64,000 nt of DNA from Halalkaliarchaeum desulfuricum (GTDB lineage: Archaea > Halobacteriota > Halobacteria > Halobacteriales > Haloferacaceae). The DNA lies in the NCBI RefSeq assembly GCF_002952775.1, contig NZ_CP025066.1:930001-994000 (forward strand), given 5' to 3'. Under the pieces are notes generated by a model. The model did no database searches, had not been told where the DNA came from, and was given only the letters and a program-made list of their open reading frames with translations. A program made the position numbers and the translations under genes. Positions 17,739-24,186 of the stretch are shown piece by piece (within the stretch, counting starts at the first letter, position 1; each line of letters opens with the position of its first letter).

Positions 17739-18742
17739 TGCGCCGTCGACTCTCTTTCGTGGCCCCGGGAGAGGTCGAACTCGAACGGACGGACCGGCCC
17801 TCCCCCGATCCGGATCAGCTCCGGGTCGAAACGACCGCCTCCGCGATCAGTAGCGGAACCGAACTGCTGATCTACCGGGGGGAAGCGCCCGAACGGCTGG
17901 CGGTAGACGAGAGCCTGCCCGCGCTTTCCGGACGGTTTACTTATCCGCTGTGTTACGGCTACGCCGCCGTCGGCGTCGTCGACGAGGTCGGTGTAGACGT
18001 CGCCGACGAGTGGATCGGAGAGCGCGTGTTCGCGTTCAATCCCCACGAGAGCCACTTTCTCGCCTCGCCCGGGGAGGTGTTCCCGGTACCCGACGGGATC
18101 GACACCCCATCCGCCACGCTTTTGCCGCTCGTCGAAACGGCAGTGAACTTCGTCCACGACGGGACGCCGCGGCTGGGAGAACGCGTCGCCGCGTTCGGAC
18201 AGGGAACCGTCGGGCTGCTCACGACCGAACTCCTCTCGAAGTTCCCGCTGGAGCAGCTGATCGCGATCGACCCCGTGGAAACGCGCCGGGAACTCGCCCG
18301 GCGGCTGGGTGCCGACAGGGCGATCGCCCCCGCGGCGCTGGAAGCGCAGTACGATCCGGAGTCGGAGCATGCCGGAACGGACCTGGCGTTCGAGCTCTCG
18401 GGCAACCCCGAGGCCCTCGACGACGCGATCCGCACGGCCGGCTACGACGGCCGGATCGTCGTCGGATCGTGGTACGGGACCAAGGAGGCGACGCTGGATC
18501 TCGGAGCCGAATTCCACCGGAACCGCATCACCGTCGAAAGCAGTCAGGTGAGCACCGTCGATCCGGACCTGCGCGGCAGGTGGGACGCCGACCGGCGGCT
18601 CTCTGCGGCGTGGGAACTGCTCGCCGATCTCGACACGGAGTCGCTCATCACTCACCGGGAGCCGCTGTCGAACGCGGAGGCTGCCTACAAGCGACTCGAA
18701 GAAAAGGCGGACGGCGTCGTCACCACGCTGTTCGAATACTGA
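17738..18742 (+). CDS. Zinc-type (MDR) dehydrogenase coupled to arfA
   Basis: The 334-residue protein is a medium-chain dehydrogenase/reductase with a Rossmann domain (AFGQGTVGLL near residue 148, then the acidic AIDPVE turn). The usual catalytic-zinc cysteine is replaced by SAISSGTEL, and a structural zinc lobe is absent, so it is an atypical member, closer to BchC-like and threonine-dehydrogenase-like short forms. It overlaps the arfA stop by one base and is followed 112 bases later by a pterin synthase gene. That context suggests a role in reducing a pterin or pyrimidine side chain, but no activity is shown by the sequence. Confidence 0.8.
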   Translation: MRRRLSFVAPGEVELERTDRPSPDPDQLRVETTASAISSGTELLIYRGEAPERLAVDESLPALSGRFTYPLCYGYAAVGVVDEVGVDVADEWIGERVFAFNPHESHFLASPGEVFPVPDGIDTPSATLLPLVETAVNFVHDGTPRLGERVAAFGQGTVGLLTTELLSKFPLEQLIAIDPVETRRELARRLGADRAIAPAALEAQYDPESEHAGTDLAFELSGNPEALDDAIRTAGYDGRIVVGSWYGTKEATLDLGAEFHRNRITVESSQVSTVDPDLRGRWDADRRLSAAWELLADLDTESLITHREPLSNAEAAYKRLEEKADGVVTTLFEY

Positions 18743-18854
18743 ACACGAGAAGAACACGAGAAAAACTGTGGACGCGCCAACCGTTACGAACCCGAGGAGA
18801 TAGCACCCGGCGGCTGGAGGAGGTTCTTTACCGAAGAACCCCGTATTCAGGAGT

Positions 18855-19232
18855 ATGTATTCGGTTACAGTAACGGAGACGTTCATCGCTCAGCACTACC
18901 TGACAGTGCCGAACCCTGGTCCCGAGGGGGAGCTTCACTCCCATCAGTTCACGATGGAGGCGACCTTCGAAGGTGAACAGCTCGGGGAGTACGGCTATCT
19001 AATCGACATCGACGACGTCAAAGCCGGTCTCGACGCCGTCCGGGAGCGATACGCGGACGAGACACTCAACGAACAGCCCGCGTTCGAGGGCCGCAATCCG
19101 AGCGTCGAGCACTTCTCGCGGATCGCCTGTGAGACCCTCCTCGAACACGTCGATCCGGCCGCCGCCGATCGCGTCCGGGTCCGGATGTGGGAGGACGACG
19201 ACGCCGCAGCCGGCTACGAGACCGCCCTTTGA
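18855..19232 (+). CDS. 6-pyruvoyl-tetrahydropterin synthase / QueD-family protein
   Basis: The 125-residue protein belongs to the PTPS/QueD family, zinc enzymes acting on dihydroneopterin triphosphate. Zinc ligands are His14 (FIAQHYL), His28 and His30 (ELHSH). The catalytic cysteine that normally sits four residues before the first His of HxH is replaced by Glu24, as in PTPS-III-like enzymes of the family. The downstream GRNPSVEHFSRIA matches the usual NPT.E helix. This makes queuosine/archaeosine-type carboxy-tetrahydropterin synthesis less certain than for a Cys-containing QueD. The ATG at 18855 has an A/T element (TTCTTTACC) about 27 bases upstream. The neighbouring arfA and MDR genes share its direction. 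Confidence 0.85.
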   Translation: MYSVTVTETFIAQHYLTVPNPGPEGELHSHQFTMEATFEGEQLGEYGYLIDIDDVKAGLDAVRERYADETLNEQPAFEGRNPSVEHFSRIACETLLEHVDPAAADRVRVRMWEDDDAAAGYETAL

Positions 19233-19240
19233 GGCTGCAC

Positions 19241-19310
19241 CTCGATCACGACTCCTCGATCACGACTCCTCGATCACGACTCCTCGATCACGACTCCTCG
19301 ATCACGACCG
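19241..19310. repeat. 14-bp tandem repeat, five units, at the pilin gene end
   Basis: CTCGATCACGACTC is repeated four times without mismatch (19241-19296) and a fifth unit (19297-19310) differs in the last two bases. The array covers the last codons and stop of the pilin gene at 19288, so the extra units look like duplications of its 3' end. The unit length of 14 is not a multiple of three. Confidence 0.92.
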
Positions 19311-19764
19311 CTCCCTCGAGGGTAAACTCGACCAATATCGCCGACCGGTCCTCGATTTCCCATATGAGGGCGATTTCGGTGTCCCTTGCCAACACGTCCC
19401 CTTCATCCCCGTCGATCCCGATGTCTACGGAGTCTCCCACAGACAACTGTTCCGTCTCGGAATCAACAGCACCGAGAGAGGCGTTCCCCTCCCCCGAGAG
19501 GATCACTGCGTCCAACGTATCGGCCGACACGGTGTCCCCGCCCCTGTGTGTGAACTCCAGAAACACCTCACCGTTCGCGGGCGTGGTGTTGACGACCTCC
19601 CCACTCCAGGTTGCACTGGGGGTACTGTCGACGATAGCTCCCAACCCCAGCACGGAGAAACTCACGAGCGTCGCGAGCGCGACCACGATCGCGACGAGCA
19701 AAACGATACCCACGACTGGCGCGGCCGCATCGTTTTCCCCCTCGAACCGCGAACGTGAAGCCAT
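19288..19764 (-). CDS. Archaeal type IV pilin-like protein
   Basis: The 158-residue protein has a class III (prepilin) signal: a charged N-terminus ending in FEGENDAAAPVVGI, then a hydrophobic H-domain (VVGIVLLVAIVVALATL, about residues 16-40). In haloarchaeal pilins PibD cleaves just before such an H-domain, which then forms the pilus core. The remaining 110 residues are an acidic beta-rich head with a TPSATWSGEVVNTT start. No archaellin features are seen. The gene stands alone, so it is more likely a minor or accessory pilin than part of a pil operon. Its final codons lie inside a 14-base tandem repeat. Confidence 0.85.
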   Translation of the reverse strand: MASRSRFEGENDAAAPVVGIVLLVAIVVALATLVSFSVLGLGAIVDSTPSATWSGEVVNTTPANGEVFLEFTHRGGDTVSADTLDAVILSGEGNASLGAVDSETEQLSVGDSVDIGIDGDEGDVLARDTEIALIWEIEDRSAILVEFTLEGAVVIEES

Positions 19765-19959
19765 GGAACGATCTACGGTCGAGACAGCGGACGACGTCCC
19801 CCGATTTCGTACGGTTCCTCCGAGTCGACCATCGCGCGTCCCGTGTCCGTAGAGTGAACTGTGTATCCAAATGACTTAAAATTCCGTGCGGGATCACACC
19901 CACGAGCAAACTGAGCGCCCATGGAAAACCATATAACAGATAACCTGTAAACTAGAACT

Positions 19960-21396
19960 ATGGACGATGGAGTTTCTCCGGAAGTTCGGGAAAAAATCGA
20001 CAAACACAGGGAAGGACGCTCCGAGCACCGCGGGACGCTGGTGGTGAGCGACGCGGAAGCGTACGTGGGTGACACCGTCACGCTGGAAGGACGGAACCTC
20101 CCCGAGAACGCCGACGTCGACGTGATCTGGCACACGGCAGAGGGGATGTGGGGCGTGCTCGAGGCGAACGAGGTCGTCGGGGCGCAGTACCAGCCCAGGA
20201 AAGAGCAGTTGACGTCGGTTACGACCGACGAGAACGGTCGATTCACCGAAGAGTGGCAGATTCCGGAGGACTACGGCGGCGAACACCGGATCGAGCTCCG
20301 GCCGAAAGGCGACGAGGAGTCCACCCTGGCGGAGACGAAGCTCCAGATCCTCCCGTGGTTCGAGATCGATCGCACCGAGGCGGAGTTGGGCGAATTCTTC
20401 ACCGTGACCGGCTACGGCCTCGGCCCGAACGTGATCACGAACAACTACCAGATCGCCTGGGACAACGGGATGGTCGGGATCATGACCGGCGTGCAGAACC
20501 GCGGAACCGCGACCGCCGAAGTGCGAGCCGTTGGCCCACCCGGAAAGCACGTCCTCCAGGTGTGGCGCAACTACCGCGGGGTGCCGTTCCTCCAGAACAA
20601 CACCCAGTCGCCGTTCGGTCCCGTCGCAGGAGGCCGGAAGTCCTCCTGGACTGTGGAGGTCACCGAACCCGAATCCGAACCGGAATCGGCGTGGCTCGAC
20701 CCGATGTGGGACGAGGGACCGCTCAGTGTCCACCTGCCCGATATCGACGAGGAGACCGACGCGGAACTGGAAATTTCGCCGACCTCCGGGCAGCCGGGGA
20801 CTGACGCCTTCATCACGGGACGTAACTTCCCCGCCGACACCGAGGTGAACCTGATCTGGCATAGCCACGAGGGACACCGCGTGAAGGGGATCGACATCAC
20901 CCCCGTGCCGATGCCCGAGGCGCTGCCGACGGTGACGACCGACGAGGACGGGGCGTTCCAGGTCGAAGTAGAAATCCCGACGGACATCGGGGCAACCCGG
21001 CCGATCACCGCGGAGATCGACGGCAAGTCCGTGGCGAAGGCCGGCTTCATGATGCAGCCGAAAATCGAGACGTTCTCCCCGACCGAGGGCCCCGTAGGCA
21101 CCGAGATCGAGATCGAAATCTCCGGCGTCGGCTGGCCCACGTACGGGAACGCCTACTACTTCGTGTACGACAACAAGCCACTGGGATACATCTGCGGACT
21201 GGAAGCCGCAGTGAACCGGACCGTCCTGCAGGCGGCCGGCGAACCCGGGTGGCACTTCATCGACGTCTACCCGAGCTTCTTCCAGGTGCAGGAGGACGAA
21301 CCGGACTTCGAGTTGAAGCCGCACCTCTCGTATCTCGACAACCATCCGATCCGTCCCCTCCCGGCAGCACACTTCGCGTTCGAGATCACGGAGTGA
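19960..21396 (+). CDS. Multidomain TIG/IPT-like beta-sandwich protein of unknown function
   Basis: I do not recognise this 478-residue protein as a named family. It consists of four beta-sandwich-like segments in two repeated pairs. Segments 1 (about 25-130) and 3 (about 265-365) share YVGDTVTLEGRNLPENADV / QPGTDAFITGRNFPADTEV, then VIWHTAEG / LIWHSHEG, then SVTTDENGRF / TVTTDEDGAF. Segments 2 (about 131-235) and 4 (about 366-475) share LGEFFTVTGYGLG / VGTEIEIEISGVGW, an Asn-Tyr-rich strand and GKHVLQVWRNYRGVPF / GWHFIDVYPSFFQVQ. It has no signal peptide or membrane segment, which is odd for TIG-like folds. It starts an apparent three-gene run with an O-methyltransferase and a CoxG-like protein. 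An A/T-rich promoter precedes the ATG. Confidence 0.7.
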   Translation: MDDGVSPEVREKIDKHREGRSEHRGTLVVSDAEAYVGDTVTLEGRNLPENADVDVIWHTAEGMWGVLEANEVVGAQYQPRKEQLTSVTTDENGRFTEEWQIPEDYGGEHRIELRPKGDEESTLAETKLQILPWFEIDRTEAELGEFFTVTGYGLGPNVITNNYQIAWDNGMVGIMTGVQNRGTATAEVRAVGPPGKHVLQVWRNYRGVPFLQNNTQSPFGPVAGGRKSSWTVEVTEPESEPESAWLDPMWDEGPLSVHLPDIDEETDAELEISPTSGQPGTDAFITGRNFPADTEVNLIWHSHEGHRVKGIDITPVPMPEALPTVTTDEDGAFQVEVEIPTDIGATRPITAEIDGKSVAKAGFMMQPKIETFSPTEGPVGTEIEIEISGVGWPTYGNAYYFVYDNKPLGYICGLEAAVNRTVLQAAGEPGWHFIDVYPSFFQVQEDEPDFELKPHLSYLDNHPIRPLPAAHFAFEITE

Positions 21397-21421
21397 CCCG
21401 CCCCAGGCGCCCCGAGATCCC

Positions 21422-22192
21422 ATGATCGAAATCCTCCCGGAACACAGCGCGGAGTTCGTCCGACAGCTGGGGCCCGAGCCCGACGAACTGCTGATCGAGA
21501 TGGACGAGTACGCCGCGGACCACGACGCCGAGAAATTCTCCGGCGAGGAAAGCTTTCCACACGTCGGCCCCGAAGTCGGCGGCTGGCTCCAGTGGCTCGC
21601 AGGGCTCGTCGAGGCACGTCGGGTGTTCGAGTTCGGCTCCGGGTTCGGCTACTCGGCGTACTGGTTTGCACGCGCGCTCCCGCACGACGGGGAGATCGTA
21701 CTCACCGACCTCGACGAGACGGAGCTGCAGCAAGCCCAAGCGTTTCTGGATCGCGGGGGAGTCGGAGAGCGTGCCCGGTACGAACCCGGGAACGCCCTCG
21801 AGACGATCGAACGGTACGACGGACCGTTCGACGTCGTCCTGCTCGATCACCGGAACGACCAGTATCCGGAGGCCTTCGAGGCCGTTCGGGAGAAAGTCGC
21901 CCCGGGCGGACTCCTCGTCGCGGACAACGTCATGACGGCGGTCATCGTCGAGTTCGAACAGTTGGCGCGGGCGTTCGACGGAGGGGAGCCACCGACCCGC
22001 GCGAACGACCACACGAAAGGGATCTACGACTACCTGACTGCGGTACAGGAGGCGCCGGAGTTCGAAACCGGGATTCTGCCAGTCGGCGGCGGGATCGCCG
22101 TTAGCTACAGGCGCCGCACGGACGGCCGGAACCGACACGCGACCGAACAGACGGGGAGACGGACGAACCGACAGACGGAACGGAGCGACTGA
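21422..22192 (+). CDS. Class I SAM-dependent O-methyltransferase (second copy)
   Basis: The 256-residue protein is a catechol-type O-methyltransferase with the SAM motif [14 protein letters not shown] near residues 68-81 and FDVVLLDHRNDQYPEAFE near residue 138. It shares the unusual [11 protein letters not shown] motif and the PVG.GIAVS C-terminus with the protein encoded at 1869-2534, so the two are paralogues. A basic, Arg/Thr/Gln-rich tail of about 25 residues after the fold looks like low-complexity extension. It starts 25 bases after the TIG-like gene and ends 20 bases before the CoxG-like gene, consistent with one transcript. The substrate is unknown. Confidence 0.82.
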   Translation: MIEILPEHSAEFVRQLGPEPDELLIEMDEYAADHDAEKFSGEESFPHVGPEVGGWLQWLAGLVEARRVFEFGSGFGYSAYWFARALPHDGEIVLTDLDETELQQAQAFLDRGGVGERARYEPGNALETIERYDGPFDVVLLDHRNDQYPEAFEAVREKVAPGGLLVADNVMTAVIVEFEQLARAFDGGEPPTRANDHTKGIYDYLTAVQEAPEFETGILPVGGGIAVSYRRRTDGRNRHATEQTGRRTNRQTERSD

Positions 22193-22212
22193 ACCCAGAA
22201 CGCGGAGACACC

Positions 22213-22794
22213 ATGAATTTCACCAGAAACGGATCCGGGACACCAGAGACAAATGAGGAACAGCAGGCCGAACACGGGACGGCGACCGACGGCGACACAG
22301 AGAATGAAGAATCCGCAGACGGAGGACTCTCTTTCGACGGAACAGTTCAATTCGGGACGACGAAAGAGGAACTGTGGGGGTTCGTCTCCGAACCGGAGAA
22401 CCTCGTTCAGTGTGTCCCCGGCGCGGACGACGTCGAACAACTCTCCCAGCGACGATACACCTTCGATATCACCCGGGGCGTCAGCCGGCTGACGCTGTCT
22501 GTGTCGGGCGAGGCCGAACTGGTCGAGATGCACGAGCCCGACTGGATCGTCGCCGACGGCAACGCCTACGATGCGACGACCGGGAGCCAGTTCGACGTGG
22601 TCGCAGCCATGGAGTTGAGCGAAACGGACGACGGGACCGTCGACATGGCGTACACGGTCGACATCGACCTCACCGGCGGTGTGGCCGGCGTCGCCGGGCT
22701 CACCGACGGGCTGGTCAGATCGATCGTCAAATCCGACATGGAGACGTACTTCGAAAACATCAGGGCCGAGGTCGAATCCCCCGAAGCAGCGTGA
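22213..22794 (+). CDS. CoxG/SRPBCC-domain protein
   Basis: The 193-residue protein has an acidic disordered N-terminus (about residues 1-38), then a START/SRPBCC domain of the carbon-monoxide-dehydrogenase subunit G type. Hallmarks are FDGTVQFGTTKEELWGFV, then LVQCVPGADDVEQL, and a C-terminal long helix (VRSIVKSDMETYFENIRAEV). CoxG-like proteins bind hydrophobic ligands or quinones and help membrane recruitment of CO dehydrogenase, but no CODH or xanthine dehydrogenase genes are here, so the role is open. It is the third gene of a same-strand run beginning at 19960. Confidence 0.82.
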   Translation: MNFTRNGSGTPETNEEQQAEHGTATDGDTENEESADGGLSFDGTVQFGTTKEELWGFVSEPENLVQCVPGADDVEQLSQRRYTFDITRGVSRLTLSVSGEAELVEMHEPDWIVADGNAYDATTGSQFDVVAAMELSETDDGTVDMAYTVDIDLTGGVAGVAGLTDGLVRSIVKSDMETYFENIRAEVESPEAA

Positions 22795-22893
22795 GGGCAA
22801 CCGGCTTGCTGTGACGGTCGCTCGACCCGTCAATCTCGGTAGCAAACGGCAAAAAGTCGATTATATACCAACCGGGATAGTGGAGCGGCTAGA

Positions 22894-23874
22894 TTACTCT
22901 TCGACGACGGTGATCTCGCCCTGGAAGATCCCCACACGGTGGAACTGCGCGTCCGCGTCGTCTGCGGCAGTCACTTCCACCTCGTAGGTGAAGGCTCCGG
23001 CTTCAGTGTCCTCGGGGATCGTGTACCCGTTACTCCACTCCTCGTCTTCGTCGTCCCATTCGAGTTCGTTCGTGTCGCCGTTTTCGTATTCGAGGACGAC
23101 TTCTTCGAGGGTGTCATCGCCCACGATTTCGCCGTTCGACCCGTCGTAGACGCCGATACTGAACCCGACGTGCATTCCCGGGTAGAACAGGCTGTTCGGA
23201 AGGCACGCCTGCGACAGGTTCGTGTTTTCTTTATCGTCCATGTCGCTCGTGGCGTACGTGTCGTCGGTCACCACGTAGCTGGCTGCCGGATGTTCGAACT
23301 CGATGATCTCGAGTTCGCTGTCCAGCACGCCGACGTCCCGGTATTCGCCTTCGTTCGTGACTTCGACGGTGTACGTGACAGTTCCGGCCTCGTGGTCTTC
23401 GGGAATCGGCCAGTTGCCCGACCACTCGTCGTCCTCGTCATCGAATTCGAGTTCGACCGACGGGCCGCCGTCGATCTCGACGGTGGCCTCGTCGACGACG
23501 TCGTCGCCGACGATGTCCCCCGTCGCCGGGTCCCAGACGCCGATCTTGAAGACCGGCTGCATCCCGGGAACGAACGTCCGTTGGGGAGCACACGCCTGGG
23601 CGAATCCGCCTGTCCCCTCCGGGATATACGCCGAGCCGGCGATGATGTCGTCGGTGACGACGTAGTTCTCCGGCTCAGGCGTCGGCTCCGGTGTCGGCGT
23701 CGGCGTCGGTTCGGGCGTCGGCTCCGGCGTCGGCTCCTCCTCGCCGGCACAGCCGGCGAGCGCAACCGACGCGAAGCCGGCTGTCCCCGCCAGCACACCG
23801 CGACGACGCACCGACAGACCGGGACGGTTCCTCGATTCTTCCTCTCCCGTGGGTACCTCGTGCTCTTCTGGCAT
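22894..23874 (-). CDS. Tat lipoprotein with a duplicated acidic domain
   Basis: The 326-residue protein has a Tat signal (SVRRRGVLAGTAG) with a lipobox LAGC near residue 41, so it should be exported folded and lipid-anchored at Cys. A PTPEP-rich linker of about 25 residues leads to two tandem copies of a domain of about 120 residues. Copy 1 starts NYVVTDDIIAG and copy 2 SYVVTDDTYAT; both contain an FAQACAP/LSQACLP cysteine segment, an FVPGMQPVF/FYPGMHVGF strand, IVGDD and a WPIPEDHEAG/YTIPEDTEAG turn. I do not recognise the domain. The start at 23874 avoids an upstream TTG. It is convergent with the CoxG-like gene. Confidence 0.72.
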   Translation of the reverse strand: MPEEHEVPTGEEESRNRPGLSVRRRGVLAGTAGFASVALAGCAGEEEPTPEPTPEPTPTPTPEPTPEPENYVVTDDIIAGSAYIPEGTGGFAQACAPQRTFVPGMQPVFKIGVWDPATGDIVGDDVVDEATVEIDGGPSVELEFDDEDDEWSGNWPIPEDHEAGTVTYTVEVTNEGEYRDVGVLDSELEIIEFEHPAASYVVTDDTYATSDMDDKENTNLSQACLPNSLFYPGMHVGFSIGVYDGSNGEIVGDDTLEEVVLEYENGDTNELEWDDEDEEWSNGYTIPEDTEAGAFTYEVEVTAADDADAQFHRVGIFQGEITVVEE

Positions 23875-24186
23875 CAACGGGAGTAAACCACCCTTAACAT
23901 ATGTATATTCCGATCAATATTACAAGTTTCCTGTAATTGGCGATTAGCAGTCGAAGAGGCCCGCAAATAGCCGTTTAATCCTTTTGCAGATTCGACTCCG
24001 TGGAAAGTATTTGAAACTTTTCAATATTGAACCTTCATATTACATACACGTTCTCAATATCCAAACCGGCTCCCCAACAGCTATGGGTATATCCCGATGA
24101 AGCTCCGTTCCCGGTGAACCGAACGAGGGTTGTAGGTTGGACCGTTCCCGTATCACTTAACTCTCCGGTGTGCCTGTCGTGACCTG
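23875..24186. other. A/T-rich divergent intergenic region
   Basis: This 312-base gap separates the lipoprotein and GH32 starts and carries no gene that I can see. It is strongly A/T-rich from about 23895 to 24065 and contains several TATA-like stretches, one near 23900 suited to the lipoprotein gene. Overlapping palindromes at 24011-24031 are listed separately. Confidence 0.6.
24011..24031. promoter_or_regulatory. Overlapping palindromes upstream of the GH32 gene
   Basis: TTGAAACTTTTCAA (24011-24024, a 6-2-6 inverted repeat) overlaps the perfect 12-base palindrome TTCAATATTGAA (24020-24031). The site is about 155 bases upstream of the GH32 start. It could be an operator, but the region is A/T-rich, so chance palindromes are more likely than elsewhere. 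Confidence 0.35.

Noticed and set aside
19241-19310. Tandem 14-base repeats considered as a CRISPR array
   Set aside because: Units are directly adjacent without spacers. The same is true of the arrays at 1775 and 8027; the one at 63044 has only 5-base gaps.
19894-21423. Minus-strand frame of 509 codons opposite the TIG-like gene
   Set aside because: The plus-strand product has internal domain repeats and acidic haloarchaeal composition, whereas the antisense product is basic and patternless.
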